DNA of 62,065 nt from Rubrivivax sp. (lineage in GTDB: Bacteria; Pseudomonadota; Gammaproteobacteria; Burkholderiales; Burkholderiaceae_C), in assembly GCA_030681795.1 (NCBI GenBank), contig JAUXRG010000091.1, positions 1 to 62,065 of the forward strand. The letters run 5' to 3'. The notes beneath the pieces were generated by a model. It had not been told where the DNA came from, searched no databases, and worked only from the letters and a program-made list of their open reading frames with translations. Made by a program: the position numbers and the translations under genes. Below are positions 6,830 to 16,273 of the stretch, piece after piece. The number at the start of each line of letters is the position of its first letter. Position 1 is the stretch's first letter.

Positions 6830-8743
6830 TCAACGCACTGGCGCGGAGGCGGCCTCCGCCGCAACGGCTGCCGCAGGTTTGATCTCTGCTTTGAAACGCT
6901 TCTTCAGCGCGGCCAGGTAGGCGTCGGATTCGGCCGCGGCCCAGGCCTGCGCGTACTGCGCGCGCAAGGTGTCCTGACTGCCCGGGGGCATTTCGGGCGG
7001 CAGCACCTGCGTCACCAGGAGCACGACATAACCTTGCGCGCCCAGATCGACGCCACTGACCGCCGGTTGCTTGTGGACGTCCGCGCGCAGTGCCGCGTCC
7101 AGCACCGGCTTGGGCAAGCCTTGCGTTTGCCCGCGCGACACCGTCAGCGTGGTCGGCAAGGGCTCCTTGCTGCCGGCCTGCAGCGCCGCCAGGCGAGCCC
7201 GGCCCTCCTTGCCTGCCAGCTCGGCCGCCTGCTCCTCGACCAGGCGCTGGCGCACCGTGTCCTTCACCTCGGCCAGCGGCAGGGTGCGCGCCGGGGAGTG
7301 TTGAACGATGCGGGCTGAAACCAGTTGGTTCGGCCCCACTTCCACGGCGTCGGTGTTGCGCTTGTTGCGCAAGGTGTCGTTGGCGAAGATGGCGTCGAGC
7401 AGCTTGGTCGAAGCCAACGGCCCGGCGGCCTCCGGTGCCGGCGTGCGCAGCACGGTGGCCGTCTTCTTCTCGAGTTTGAGCTTCTCGATCACCGGCTTGA
7501 GGCTGTCGCTCTGCTCGTACGCGGTGTTGGTGAACTGCTCGGCCGCTTCGGCCCAGCGCTGTTGCGCCTGCGACTTGCGCAACCCACTCTCGACCTCGGC
7601 GCGCACGGCCTCGAAGGGTTGCACCTGCCCGCCGCGCACACCGGTGAGCATGATGATGTGATAGCCGAAGTCGCTCTGCACCAGGCCGCTGACCTCGCCG
7701 CTCTTGAGCGTGAACGCCGCGTCCTCGAAGGGCTTGACCATGGCGCCGCGAGCGAAGAAGTCGAGGTCGCCGCCCTTGGCTGCCGAGCCCGGATCTTCGG
7801 AATTCTTGCGCGCCAGATCGCCGAATCCCGCGGGGTTCTTGCGAACTTCGGCCAGCAGCGCTTCGGCGCGAGCCTTGGCTTTGGCACGGTCGGCCGCGGA
7901 GGCACCCTGCTCGGCCTTGATGAGAATGTGGCTGGCACGGCGTTCTTCGGGGGCGGTGTAGCGGCTGACGTTGTCGGCGTAGGCCTTGCGCAGCGCCTCG
8001 TCTGTCAGGCTCGCGCCTTTGCCCAGGGTCTCGAGATCAAGCACCACGTACTCGATGGCAGCCTGCTCGGGAGCCCTGAACTGCACCTCGTGGGCCTTGA
8101 AGTAGGTCTCGATCTCCGTATCGCTGGGGTTGACCTTGGCGCGGTAGGCCGTGGCGTCGAAGATCTGCAGCTGCACCTGGCGGCGTTGCAGGAAGGCATC
8201 GAGTGCGGCCGATGCGGCAAAGCCCGGCGCGGTGGCCGTCTGCGTCAAGCCAGCCAATACCTGCCTGACCGCAAGGTCCTGCCGCAGGCGCTGGTCGAAC
8301 ATTTCCGGCGTCATGCCCTGCGCGGCGAGCAAATCACGGCTGATCTTGCCGTCCGGGCCACGCAGGCCGGCGAACTGCGGGTCGCTATCGAACAGCCGAC
8401 TCATTCGCGCCACGGTGGGATACAGATGCAGCTGGTTCGCCGCGGCTTGCAGCAGCCTCTCGCGCACCAGGCCATCGAGCGTCTCCTGGCGCAGTTGGGG
8501 CGTGTCGAACAGGGCCGCGTCGAGCGTGGGCGACTGGCGGCGCGCCATATCGACATTGCGCTTGTGCGCCGCATCCCATTCGGCCCGGCTGATGCTCACG
8601 CCGTCGACCTTGGCCACCGTGGCGTTGGTGGGGTCGCTGAAACGCGAGTAACCCTGCACCCCGAAGAAGACGAACGACGGAATGATCAGCAGCAGCATGA
8701 AGCCGAGCGCCAACCGGGTGTGGGTGCGAACGAAATCGAACAT
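6830..8743 (-). CDS. ppiD: Peptidyl-prolyl cis-trans isomerase D (SurA-N/parvulin, inner-membrane anchored)
   Basis: A 637-residue protein beginning MFDFVRTHTRLALGFMLLLI, a short cytoplasmic N-terminus followed by one membrane helix (about residues 11-32). The remainder is periplasmic. A SurA-like N-terminal chaperone domain spans about 35-190, and a parvulin domain about 265-365 contains RRASHILIK, GGDLDFFARGAMVKPFEDA and SDFGYHIIMLTG. PpiD binds proteins emerging from the Sec translocon and assists outer-membrane protein folding. Length and order match the family (about 620-640). An Ala-rich tail ends the protein. It is flanked by tRNA-His downstream and tRNA-Val upstream. Confidence 0.93.
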   Translation of the reverse strand: MFDFVRTHTRLALGFMLLLIIPSFVFFGVQGYSRFSDPTNATVAKVDGVSISRAEWDAAHKRNVDMARRQSPTLDAALFDTPQLRQETLDGLVRERLLQAAANQLHLYPTVARMSRLFDSDPQFAGLRGPDGKISRDLLAAQGMTPEMFDQRLRQDLAVRQVLAGLTQTATAPGFAASAALDAFLQRRQVQLQIFDATAYRAKVNPSDTEIETYFKAHEVQFRAPEQAAIEYVVLDLETLGKGASLTDEALRKAYADNVSRYTAPEERRASHILIKAEQGASAADRAKAKARAEALLAEVRKNPAGFGDLARKNSEDPGSAAKGGDLDFFARGAMVKPFEDAAFTLKSGEVSGLVQSDFGYHIIMLTGVRGGQVQPFEAVRAEVESGLRKSQAQQRWAEAAEQFTNTAYEQSDSLKPVIEKLKLEKKTATVLRTPAPEAAGPLASTKLLDAIFANDTLRNKRNTDAVEVGPNQLVSARIVQHSPARTLPLAEVKDTVRQRLVEEQAAELAGKEGRARLAALQAGSKEPLPTTLTVSRGQTQGLPKPVLDAALRADVHKQPAVSGVDLGAQGYVVLLVTQVLPPEMPPGSQDTLRAQYAQAWAAAESDAYLAALKKRFKAEIKPAAAVAAEAASAPVR

Positions 8744-8825
8744 CGGGGGAGACCTGAAGAGGCAAAGGCAAGCGCGCAGAAAACGCCGAAAGGCCCGACG
8801 CGCGGACCGTGGATTCTATCCGGGG

Positions 8826-8901
8826 TGGTGGGTGCTGACGGGCTCGAACCGCCGACCTACGCCTTGTAAGGGCGCCGCTCTACCGGCTGAGCTAAGCACC
8901 C
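8826..8901 (-). tRNA. tRNA-Val (TAC)
   Basis: A complete cloverleaf on the minus strand: acceptor GGGTGCT/AGCACCC, D arm TAGCTCAGCCGGTAGAGC, anticodon loop CTTACAA giving TAC, T arm with GGTTCGAGCCC, encoded CCA. It lies immediately downstream of the HU gene on the same strand (13 bp gap) and may be part of its transcript. Confidence 0.96.
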
Positions 8902-8914
8902 CGGTCGGGAGCGG

Positions 8915-9184
8915 CTACAGCGCTTCGCGCAGGCCCTTGCCCGGGCGGAACTTGGGCACCTTGGCGGCCTTGATCTTGATCGCTGCGCCGGTGCGCGGAT
9001 TGCGCCCGACACGCGCGGCGCGCTTGGGAGCGGTAAACGTGCCGAAACCGGTGATGGTGACGCTGCCCCCCTTCTTGAGGGTGACCTTCACCGCGCCGAT
9101 CAGCGCCTCGAGCGAGCGGGACGCTGCCGCCTTGGAGATGTCGGCCTGCTTGGCGATGTGCTCGATCAGTTCACTCTTGTTCAC
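8915..9184 (-). CDS. hupB: DNA-binding protein HU
   Basis: From GTG 9184 the protein is 89 residues (MNKSELIEHIAKQADISKAA and onward), with AGAGGG about 8 nt upstream; an in-frame TTG further up would add six non-conserved residues. The HU signature lies in the beta arm region: GFGTF, then RAARVGRNPRTGAAIKI and VPKFRPGKGLREAL. HU homodimers or heterodimers bend and compact DNA and support replication and recombination. Length is exactly that of the family. tRNA-Val follows 13 bp downstream. Confidence 0.95.
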   Translation of the reverse strand: MNKSELIEHIAKQADISKAAASRSLEALIGAVKVTLKKGGSVTITGFGTFTAPKRAARVGRNPRTGAAIKIKAAKVPKFRPGKGLREAL

Positions 9185-9400
9185 GTCGCGTTTCCCTCTC
9201 AAGGTGCTTGGTATTCGGATCCGGCTGTGCCTTCAGTGCCTGAAAGCCACCCCTGCCAGGCCGCTTCGGGCCATTACATCCCGCTCGATTCGGCAGTGTC
9301 AAGCGAAGGTCGGATTCTAGGCTCAAGTCCCCCACGGGCCGGGGCCATCGAGGCCACAGTTCGAGCGTGATTCCACGCTTGACAAGCGCTTTGTGCACTT

Positions 9401-10492
9401 CTACGCGCGGGCCACCCCTTGCGCCAGCGCGCGGCCCAGCTCGACTGTGTTGGCGGTGCCGCCCAGGTCCGGCGTGCGCGGCGCCTGCGGGTCGGCCAGC
9501 ACGGCCTCGATGGCCGCGAGCACCGCGTCGTGCGCGTCGCGGTGGCCCAGGAAGTCCAGCATCATGGCCACTGACCAGACCTGTCCGATCGGATTGGCAA
9601 TGCCCTTGCCTGCGATGTCGGGCGCCGAGCCGTGCACGGGCTCGAACAGGCTCGGCCACTGGCGCGTCGGGTTGAGGTTGGCCGAGGGGGCGATGCCGAT
9701 GGTGCCGGTGCACGCCGGGCCCAGGTCCGACAGGATGTCGCCGAAAAGGTTGCTGGCGACCACCACGTCGAATTGCTGCGGCCGCTGCACGAAGTGCGCC
9801 GTGAGGATGTCGATATGGAAACGGTCGACCGCCACCTGCGGGTAGGCGCGGGCCATCGCTTCGACGCGCTCGTCCCAGTAGGGCATGGTGAGGGCGATGC
9901 CGTTGCTCTTGGTCGCCGAGGTCAGCTTGCGCCGCGGCCGCGAGGCGGCCAGCTCGAAGGCGAACTTCAGCACGCGGTCCACGCCGATGCGCGTCATCAC
10001 CGTCTCCTGCACCACGAACTCGCGCTCGCTGCCTTCGAACATGCGCCCGCCGATGCTCGAGTACTCACCTTCGGTGTTCTCGCGCACGATCCACATGTCG
10101 ATCTCGCCGGGCTGCAGCGCCTGGCCCTGCCGGTTGACCAAGGGCGAGCGGATGCCCGGCATGAGCCGCGCCGGGCGCAGGTTGACGTACTGGTCGAACT
10201 CGCGGCGGAACTTCAGCAGCGAGCCCCACAGCGAGACATGGTCCGGCACCGTGGCCGGCCAACCGGCGGCGCCGAAGAGGATGGCGTGGTGGCCACCGAT
10301 GCGGTCCTTCCAATCCGCCGGCATCATTTCGCCGTGCCGGGCGTAGTAGTCGCAGTTGGCGAAGTCGAATTCGTCGACCTGCAGCGCGATGCCGAAGCGG
10401 CGCGCGGCCGCATCCAGCACCGCCAGGCCGGCGGGCATCACTTCGTTGCCGATGCCGTCGCCGGCAATGACTGCGATGCGGTGGGGGGTCAT
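9401..10492 (-). CDS. Tartrate dehydrogenase/decarboxylase-like (beta-decarboxylating, NAD-dependent)
   Basis: This 363-residue protein starts MTPHRIAVIAGDGIGNEVMP and belongs to the isocitrate/isopropylmalate dehydrogenase fold. The DFANCDYY block and the absence of the longer IDH insertions point to the tartrate dehydrogenase/D-malate dehydrogenase (TtuC/DmlA) branch. Visible motifs are the substrate Arg/Tyr region RENTEGEYSSIGG, the Lys in TSATKSNG, the metal-binding Asp pair in NLFGDILSDLGP, and the NAD-binding loop EPVHGSAPDIAGKGIANP. Its ATG overlaps the stop of the upstream DMT transporter (ATGA), so import or export and oxidation of a hydroxy-diacid may be linked. 3-Isopropylmalate as substrate is less likely without leuCD nearby. 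Confidence 0.85.
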   Translation of the reverse strand: MTPHRIAVIAGDGIGNEVMPAGLAVLDAAARRFGIALQVDEFDFANCDYYARHGEMMPADWKDRIGGHHAILFGAAGWPATVPDHVSLWGSLLKFRREFDQYVNLRPARLMPGIRSPLVNRQGQALQPGEIDMWIVRENTEGEYSSIGGRMFEGSEREFVVQETVMTRIGVDRVLKFAFELAASRPRRKLTSATKSNGIALTMPYWDERVEAMARAYPQVAVDRFHIDILTAHFVQRPQQFDVVVASNLFGDILSDLGPACTGTIGIAPSANLNPTRQWPSLFEPVHGSAPDIAGKGIANPIGQVWSVAMMLDFLGHRDAHDAVLAAIEAVLADPQAPRTPDLGGTANTVELGRALAQGVARA

Positions 10493-11397
10493 GCGGTCTC
10501 CTTCGGGATGGGGGTGGTGGCAGGGCGCGCATCGCGCACGACCAGTGCCACGCCCAGGGCAGTGAAAGCCAGCCCGGCCAGGACCAGCATCGTGAGTGTC
10601 TCGTCGAACAGCCACCAGGCGAGCAGCGCGGTGCACGGCGGCACCAGGTACATCAGGCTGGTCACGGCAGTGGCCGCGCCGCGCTGCAGCAGCAGGTACA
10701 GCAGCGAGCTGCCGCCCAGCGTGAGCACCAGCACCGACCAGGCCAGGGCCCCGATCAACTCGGGGTGCCAGTCGAAGCGCCCTTCTTCCAGCAGCGCCAG
10801 CGGCGCCGTGACGGCCAACGCAGCCAGCAACTGCACGGTGTTGGCGGTGCGCACATCGCAGGGCCGCACCCAGCGCTTCTGGTATAGCGCGCCCGCGGTG
10901 ATGCTGGCCAGGGCGAACGCCGCCAGCGACAAGTTCCCCGCCTGGGCCTGGCCCAGCTGCAACTTGTGCCAGACCACCAGCACCAGCCCCGCCAGGCCCA
11001 GCACCAGGCCCAGCCATTGGCGCGGTGCCACGCGGTGCGACTGGCCGGTGGCACTGACCCACAGGGCGGTCAGCAGCGGCTGCAAACCAACGACCAGGGC
11101 CACGAAGCCCGCGCCCAGACCGGCCTTCACCGCGGCCCAGACACCGCCCAGGTAGCCCGCATGGATCAGCACACCCGTGACGCCCAGGTGCAGCCATTGC
11201 GAACGCGTGCTCGGCCAGGCCGCGTGCACCCAGCGGATCCATACCAGGAAGGCCAGCACCGACAGCACATAGCGAATCGAGAGGAACGACAGCGGCGGCG
11301 CGTGGGGCATGCCGTAGCGCGCCACCACGAATCCCGTGCTCCAGATCAGTACGAAGAACACCGGCATCGCGCGCAACCACGCGCCAGGCCGGTTCAT
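10489..11397 (-). CDS. DMT-superfamily (EamA) transporter
   Basis: A 302-residue membrane protein with about ten hydrophobic helices in two EamA repeats (first opening VFFVLIWSTGFVVARYG, second around LALASITAGALYQ). The start MNRPGAWLRAM at 11397 is chosen because its ATG overlaps the pgsA stop (ATGA) and it matches the family's usual start; an upstream in-frame ATG would lie within pgsA. Members export amino acids, metabolites or drugs. The 3' end overlaps the start of the tartrate dehydrogenase-like gene. The substrate cannot be read from sequence. Confidence 0.85.
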   Translation of the reverse strand: MNRPGAWLRAMPVFFVLIWSTGFVVARYGMPHAPPLSFLSIRYVLSVLAFLVWIRWVHAAWPSTRSQWLHLGVTGVLIHAGYLGGVWAAVKAGLGAGFVALVVGLQPLLTALWVSATGQSHRVAPRQWLGLVLGLAGLVLVVWHKLQLGQAQAGNLSLAAFALASITAGALYQKRWVRPCDVRTANTVQLLAALAVTAPLALLEEGRFDWHPELIGALAWSVLVLTLGGSSLLYLLLQRGAATAVTSLMYLVPPCTALLAWWLFDETLTMLVLAGLAFTALGVALVVRDARPATTPIPKETA

Positions 11398-11960
11398 CGC
11401 GCCTTGGCCCGGATCTCCGGGATGGCCTTGCGCAGGTAGTACACCATCGACCAGATGGTGAGCACCGCAGCCACGTACATCAGCCAGGTACCCCAAAAGC
11501 GAGTATCGATCCAGCCCAGGAGCCTGCCGTCATAGAGCAGGAACGGGATCGCCACCATCTGCGCCACCGTCTTGAGCTTGCCCAGCATGTGCACCGCCAC
11601 GCTGCGCGAGGCACCGATGTGCGCCATCCACTCGCGCAGCGCCGAGATGGCGATCTCGCGCCCGATGATGATCAGCGCCACCACGGCATCCACCCGGCCC
11701 TGCTCGAGCAACACCAGTAGCGAGGCGCAGATGAGGATCTTGTCGGCCACCGGGTCGAGGAAGGCGCCGAAAGCCGAGGTCTGGTTGAGTTTGCGCGCGA
11801 GCCAGCCATCGAGCCAATCGGTGGCCGCGAAGAGCACGAACATCACCGCGGCCACCAGGTTCTTGGCAGGCATGTCCCAGGGCAGGTAGTACACGCCCAC
11901 GATGAGCGGGATGGACGCAATGCGAGCCCAGGTCAGCAGCGTGGGGATGGTCAGGAACAT
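11394..11960 (-). CDS. pgsA: CDP-diacylglycerol--glycerol-3-phosphate 3-phosphatidyltransferase
   Basis: A 188-residue integral membrane enzyme that makes phosphatidylglycerophosphate, the committed step to phosphatidylglycerol and cardiolipin. The CDP-alcohol phosphatidyltransferase signature D-x2-DG-x2-AR-x8-G-x3-D-x3-D is complete: ATDWLDGWLARKL, then GAFLDPVADK. Four or five further hydrophobic helices follow. Its length equals the family norm. A CACAAT box 6 nt before the ATG, with no clear Shine-Dalgarno sequence, places it among the likely short-leader genes of this window. The 3' end overlaps the DMT transporter gene. Confidence 0.95.
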   Translation of the reverse strand: MFLTIPTLLTWARIASIPLIVGVYYLPWDMPAKNLVAAVMFVLFAATDWLDGWLARKLNQTSAFGAFLDPVADKILICASLLVLLEQGRVDAVVALIIIGREIAISALREWMAHIGASRSVAVHMLGKLKTVAQMVAIPFLLYDGRLLGWIDTRFWGTWLMYVAAVLTIWSMVYYLRKAIPEIRAKAR

Positions 11961-11979
11961 CGTCCGATTGTGCCCAAGC

Positions 11980-12501
11980 TCAGCGGTCCAGCGTGGCGGG
12001 TTTGAAACGCCCTTCGTAGTCGAAGAGGAAGACCTCGACGAACTTCCAGGGCTTGGGCAGCTGTGAGACGTCGCCGTAGGGTGCCGCGCGGTGCACGATA
12101 GCTATGGCCGTCTGAATCGTCTCCTTGGCCTCGCGCGGTTCGCGCACCACCCGGGTAGCCCGCACGCTGCCGTCGGCGTGGAGCTCCACCTCGATCACCG
12201 GGATGCCCATCAGCGGCTCCGGCGGCGTGCCCATGTAGCTCAGCGCGGGATGCGCGGCGACCATGCGGCGCGCCGCCTGCTCCTTGTATTCGTCCCAGTT
12301 GCTCGACCGCGCCGGCGGCGGGAGGCGCACGGCCGGGGCCGGCGCTGCAAGGGCCACCGGGGGCACACGCTCAGACGGCGCGGACGGCACCGACGCGCAG
12401 CCGCCCAGCACCAGCATGCCAGCGGCCAGCATGCCGCCGGCCCTGCCTGCCCAGGGGGCATGGCGCCACCAGCGCCCGTCGTGGTGACTAATGCAATGCA
12501 C
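11980..12501 (-). CDS. Putative lipoprotein with TonB-like C-terminal domain
   Basis: The best start is GTG 12501, which lies inside the end of uvrC and has GGAG about 8 nt upstream; it gives 173 residues. A basic n-region ([12 protein letters not shown]) precedes a hydrophobic segment [16 protein letters not shown] whose LGGC is a lipobox, so the mature protein should be a lipoprotein from Cys34. After a Pro/Ala linker, the C-terminal 90 residues ([20 protein letters not shown] and onward) resemble the TonB C-terminal/energy-transducer fold. There is no partner ExbBD nearby. It is coupled to uvrC by overlap. Function unknown. Confidence 0.75.
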   Translation of the reverse strand: MHCISHHDGRWWRHAPWAGRAGGMLAAGMLVLGGCASVPSAPSERVPPVALAAPAPAVRLPPPARSSNWDEYKEQAARRMVAAHPALSYMGTPPEPLMGIPVIEVELHADGSVRATRVVREPREAKETIQTAIAIVHRAAPYGDVSQLPKPWKFVEVFLFDYEGRFKPATLDR

Positions 12502-14446
12502 GGTAGATCTCCTCGGCCAGGTCCTTCGAAATGCCGTCCACGCTCGCCAGGTCATCGACGCCCGCGCTGGCCACCCCGCGCAGGCCGCCGAAACGCTGCA
12601 GCAGCCGCGCGCGCTTGCGCGGGCCCACGCCGGGGATGTCCTCGAGCTTGCTGCCCCCCGTGCGCACGCTGGCCCGCCGTGCGCGCATGCCGGTGATGGC
12701 GAAGCGGTGCGCTTCGTCACGGATCTGCGCCACCAGCATCAGCGCGGCGCTGCCGTGCCCAAGATGAACCTTTTCGCGGCCGTCGGCGAATACGAGTTCC
12801 TCGAGCCCCACCTTGCGCCCCTCGCCCTTTTCCACGCCGACGATCAGCGCCAGGTCCAGGCCCAGTTCCTCGAACACTTCGCGCGCCACCGCCACCTGGC
12901 TGCGGCCGCCATCCACCAGCACCAGGTCGGGCAGGCGTGCCGTCGTCAGCCGGGCATAGCGTCGCATCAGCACCTGGCGCATCGCCGCGCAGTCGTCGCC
13001 GCCGGTGATGCCTTCGATATTGAAGCGCCGGTATTGCGCGCTGCGCATCTGGTGGCCCTCGTAGACCACGCACGAGGCCTGCGTGGCTTCGCCGGCGGTG
13101 TGGCTGATGTCGAAGCACTCGATGCGCAGCTGCGCCAGGTCGGCGATATCGAGCTCCAGCGCCTCCGCCAGGGCCCGCGTGCGCTGCTGCTGCGAACCCT
13201 CTTCGGCGAGCAGCCGCGCCAGCGCCAGCTCGGCCCCCTTGGCCGCCATCTCCAGCCAGATGCGGCGCTGCTCGCGCGGGTGGTGCTGGGCGCGCACGCG
13301 CACGCCCGAGGCTTCGGACAGCGCGTCGAGCAAGCCGCCATCGACGGCGTGGCTGGTCACCAGCTGCGGTGGCACGGGCTGCCCGATGTAGTGCTGCACG
13401 ATGAAGGCCTCGAGCACGGCCTGCTCGGGCGAGCGCGGGCTGCCCTGGGCCGCGGCATCGGCTTCTTCGGCGGGCATCGCCGCCCCTTCGTCCACGTGGC
13501 TGGGAAAGTAGGCCCGGTCGCCCAGGTGCCGGCTGCCGCGCACCATGGCCAGGTTGACGCAGGCGCGCCCGCCTGCCACCTTCACGGCCAGCACGTCCAC
13601 GTCCTTGTCCAGCGACGACAGGCTGCTGGCCTCCACCGATTGCTGGTGCAGCACGCTGGCCAGCGAGCCGATGCGGTCGCGCAGCTCCGCCGCCTTCTCG
13701 AACTCGAGCGCCTCGGCCCAGGTCATCATCTGCGCCTGAAGGTCGTCGATCACGGCCTGGGTTTCGCCGAGCAGGAAGCGCTCGGCATCGCGCACGTCGC
13801 GGGCGTAGTCGGGCGCCGAGATCAGCCCCACGCAGGGGCCCGTGCAGCGCTGGATCTGGTACAGCAGGCAGGGCCGCGAGCGGTGGTTGAAGACGGTGTC
13901 CTCGCAGGTGCGCAGGCGGAATACCTTCTGCATGAGCTGGATCGTCTGCTTCACCGCCCAGGCGTTCGGGTAAGGCCCGAAGTAGCGGTGCTTGCGGTCG
14001 ACGGCGCCACGGAAGTAGGCCATCCGCGGGTAGCGTTGAGCCGACGGGGCCCCTGCCGCTTCGGCGGTGCGGCTGGCGGTGATCTTCAGGTAGGGGTAGC
14101 TCTTGTCGTCGCGGAACAGGATGTTGAAGCGCGGCGCCAGGGTCTTGATGAGGTTGTTCTCGAGCAGCAGCGCCTCGGCCTCGCTGCGCACCACGGTCGT
14201 CTCCAGCCCCACGATGCGGCTCACCATCTGGCCGATGCGGGTGCCGCCATGGTCCTTGTGCAGGTAGCTCGAGACGCGCCGCTTCAGGTTGCGTGCCTTG
14301 CCCACGTAGAGCACGACGCCTTGGGCGTCGAGCCAGCGATAGACGCCGGGCAAGGCGGGCAGCGCGGCCACCTCGGCCAGCAGCCGCTCGCGCGGCTCGG
14401 GGTCGGGCGGCTTCGGCTCGGCAGGGGCGGCGGGCGCTTCGTTCAT
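12488..14446 (-). CDS. uvrC: Excinuclease ABC subunit C
   Basis: This 652-residue protein makes both incisions in nucleotide excision repair after loading by UvrB. Domains in order: a GIY-YIG nuclease (about residues 25-110, [20 protein letters not shown]), a Cys cluster ([15 protein letters not shown]), the UVR motif that contacts UvrB ([15 protein letters not shown]), an RNase H-like endonuclease ([17 protein letters not shown]) and two C-terminal helix-hairpin-helix motifs ([13 protein letters not shown]). The N-terminus [20 protein letters not shown] is a short non-conserved extension. The 3' end overlaps the lipoprotein gene by 14 bp; earP is divergent with only 34 bp between starts. Confidence 0.97.
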   Translation of the reverse strand: MNEAPAAPAEPKPPDPEPRERLLAEVAALPALPGVYRWLDAQGVVLYVGKARNLKRRVSSYLHKDHGGTRIGQMVSRIVGLETTVVRSEAEALLLENNLIKTLAPRFNILFRDDKSYPYLKITASRTAEAAGAPSAQRYPRMAYFRGAVDRKHRYFGPYPNAWAVKQTIQLMQKVFRLRTCEDTVFNHRSRPCLLYQIQRCTGPCVGLISAPDYARDVRDAERFLLGETQAVIDDLQAQMMTWAEALEFEKAAELRDRIGSLASVLHQQSVEASSLSSLDKDVDVLAVKVAGGRACVNLAMVRGSRHLGDRAYFPSHVDEGAAMPAEEADAAAQGSPRSPEQAVLEAFIVQHYIGQPVPPQLVTSHAVDGGLLDALSEASGVRVRAQHHPREQRRIWLEMAAKGAELALARLLAEEGSQQQRTRALAEALELDIADLAQLRIECFDISHTAGEATQASCVVYEGHQMRSAQYRRFNIEGITGGDDCAAMRQVLMRRYARLTTARLPDLVLVDGGRSQVAVAREVFEELGLDLALIVGVEKGEGRKVGLEELVFADGREKVHLGHGSAALMLVAQIRDEAHRFAITGMRARRASVRTGGSKLEDIPGVGPRKRARLLQRFGGLRGVASAGVDDLASVDGISKDLAEEIYRALH

Positions 14447-14468
14447 CGGACGCCGATTCTGCCGCTTC

Positions 14469-14474
14469 GATAAT
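14469..14474 (+). promoter_or_regulatory. Likely -10 box of earP, 6 nt before the start codon
   Basis: GATAAT ends 6 nt before the earP ATG and no Shine-Dalgarno sequence lies between. If this is the -10 element, transcription would start at or next to the ATG and give a leaderless message. No convincing -35 is visible. Confidence 0.4.
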
Positions 14475-14480
14475 CCACCC

Positions 14481-15527
14481 ATGCCAGCCCTGCAGTGGGA
14501 TCTGTTTTGCCGCGTCGTCGACAACCTCGGCGACGCCGGTGTCTGCTGGCGCTTGGCGGCCGACCTGGCCGCGCGCGGCCAGCGCGTGCGGCTCGTCATC
14601 GACGACCCGCGGCCGCTCTCCTTCATGGCGCCGCAGGGCGCGCCCGGCGTGCAAGTGTGGCCCTGGCCCGGCCCGGCCGAGCCGGGCGATGTGGTGATCG
14701 AGGCCTTCGGCTGCGACCCGCCGCCGGCCTTCGTGCAGGCCATGGCGGCCCGCGATCGCCCGCCGGTGTGGATCAACCTCGAGCACCTGAGCGCCGAAGG
14801 CTATGTCGAGCGCTCGCACGGCCTGCCCTCGCCGCAGCCCCACGGGTTGATGAAATGGTTCTTCTTCCCCGGCTTCACGCCGCGCACCGGCGGCCTGTTG
14901 CGAGAGCCCGGGCTGATCGAGGCCCGGGCGGCTTTCGACCGCAGCGCCTGGCTGGCAGGGCAAGGCATCGCGCTGCAAGGCGGCGAGCGCCTGGTGACCC
15001 TCTTCTGCTACGACAACCCGGCCATGGCTTCGCTGCTCGACGACCTGGCCCGGCGCCCGACCCTGCTGCTGCTCACGCCCGGCCCGGCCCAGGCCCAAGT
15101 GCCGCAGGCGCCCGCGGGCGTGCGCCTGCACCGCATGCCCTGGATGACCCAGGCCGGCTTCGACCGCTTGCTCTGGGCCTCGGAGCTGAATTTCGTGCGC
15201 GGCGAGGACTCGCTGGTGCGGGCCCTGTGGGCCGGCGCCCCCTTCGTCTGGCAGCTCTACCCGCAGCACGACGGCGCGCACCGGGCCAAGCTCGAAGCCA
15301 TGCTGGCCCGCATGGGTGCGCCCAGCGAGGTCGCCGCCGTATGGCGGGCGTGGAACGCGTCCACGCCGGGCGCCTGGCCCGGTCTGCCGGCGCTGCCCCC
15401 GTGGCGGCAGTCCCTGCAATCCTGGCGCGAGGCCTTGCTGTCCCGCCCGGACCTCACCACGGCATTGCTCGCCTTCGTGAACCGCAAGGCAGGTGGCCGG
15501 AGCTCCTCGATAGAAACCCTGAGCTAG
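14481..15527 (+). CDS. earP: EF-P arginine rhamnosyltransferase EarP
   Basis: A 348-residue inverting GT-B glycosyltransferase that transfers rhamnose from dTDP-rhamnose to Arg32 of EF-P, needed for full EF-P activity on polyproline stretches. It starts [20 protein letters not shown], the family N-terminus in which the Asp residues of the VDNLGD loop position EF-P arginine, and has the C-terminal donor-site block [20 protein letters not shown]. Length is typical. efp follows 92 bp downstream and encodes Arg32, which supports the assignment. The start codon is preceded by a -10-like box rather than a ribosome site. Confidence 0.95.
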   Translation: MPALQWDLFCRVVDNLGDAGVCWRLAADLAARGQRVRLVIDDPRPLSFMAPQGAPGVQVWPWPGPAEPGDVVIEAFGCDPPPAFVQAMAARDRPPVWINLEHLSAEGYVERSHGLPSPQPHGLMKWFFFPGFTPRTGGLLREPGLIEARAAFDRSAWLAGQGIALQGGERLVTLFCYDNPAMASLLDDLARRPTLLLLTPGPAQAQVPQAPAGVRLHRMPWMTQAGFDRLLWASELNFVRGEDSLVRALWAGAPFVWQLYPQHDGAHRAKLEAMLARMGAPSEVAAVWRAWNASTPGAWPGLPALPPWRQSLQSWREALLSRPDLTTALLAFVNRKAGGRSSSIETLS

Positions 15528-15619
15528 AATTGCGGGCTTTGCGCATCGCGCCAGACCGCCCTGCTTCTCGCGGGCCGTCCGTCCCCCAAGGAAACCCCGG
15601 ACACCCCGGACATCAAGCC

Positions 15620-16174
15620 ATGAAACTCGCTCAAGAAATCCGCGCCGGCAACGTCATCATGCAGGGCAAGGACCCGATGGTCGTGCTGAAGACCGAATAC
15701 AGCCGCGGCGGCCGCGGTGCGGCCACCGTGCGCATCAAGATGAAGAATTTGCTCAACGGCGGCGGCGCCGAGCTCGTCTTCAAGGCCGACGACAAGATGG
15801 ACCAGATCATTCTGGACAAGAAGGACTGCACCTACACCTACTTCGCCGACCCGATGTACGTGTTCATGGACGCCGACTACAACCAGTTCGAGGTCGAGGC
15901 CGAGAATATGGGCGACGCCATCAGCTACCTCGAGGACAACATGTCCGTCGAAGTGGTGTTCTACGACGGCAAAGCCATCTCGCTGGAGTTGCCCACCACC
16001 GTGGTGCGCGAGATCGTCACCGAGCCCGCCGTCAAGGGCGACACCTCGGGCAAGGTCATGAAGCCGGCCACGCTGGTCGGCACCGGATTCGTGGTGAGCG
16101 TGCCGCTGTTCGTGGAAAACGGCGACCGCATCGAAATCGACACCCGCACCCACGAGTACAAGAAGCGCGTCTGA
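15620..16174 (+). CDS. efp: Translation elongation factor P
   Basis: The 184-residue protein ([20 protein letters not shown]) has the KOW-like domain I and two OB domains of EF-P. The modified tip residue is Arg32 in [10 protein letters not shown], the EarP target, not Lys34. The C-terminal signature ([19 protein letters not shown]) is complete. EF-P rescues ribosomes stalled on consecutive prolines. A TAGAAT -10 box at 15525-15530 offers a separate promoter within the end of earP, with about 90 nt of leader. A rho-independent terminator follows at 16198-16225. Confidence 0.97.
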   Translation: MKLAQEIRAGNVIMQGKDPMVVLKTEYSRGGRGAATVRIKMKNLLNGGGAELVFKADDKMDQIILDKKDCTYTYFADPMYVFMDADYNQFEVEAENMGDAISYLEDNMSVEVVFYDGKAISLELPTTVVREIVTEPAVKGDTSGKVMKPATLVGTGFVVSVPLFVENGDRIEIDTRTHEYKKRV

Positions 16175-16197
16175 CGCCGCCTCGGGCGCAGGGCCAG

Positions 16198-16225
16198 CGG
16201 GCACCTCCGGGTGCCCGTTGCTTTT
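16198..16225 (+). terminator. Rho-independent terminator after efp
   Basis: An 8-bp GC stem (CGGGCACC, 4-nt loop, GGTGCCCG) is followed by TTGCTTTT, 23 bp downstream of the efp stop. Confidence 0.75.
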
Positions 16226-16273
16226 GCGGCGTGCGCCGGGCGGGCGGCCCACTTTGTTGGGCATCATTGCCGG

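Noticed and set aside
9185..9202. TTG 9202 as the HU start
   Set aside because: It adds six residues (MRGKRD) that HU proteins lack; GTG 9184 gives the conserved MNKSEL start with AGAGGG upstream.
9632..11155. Long plus-strand frame opposite the tartrate dehydrogenase-like and DMT genes
   Set aside because: It is His/Arg/Gly-rich shadow sequence antisense to two well-supported genes.
12717..15419. 900-codon open frame on the minus strand across uvrC and earP
   Set aside because: It is Arg/Ala/Pro/Gly-rich, lies antisense to earP and out of frame with uvrC, and shows no domain; it is a by-product of high GC.
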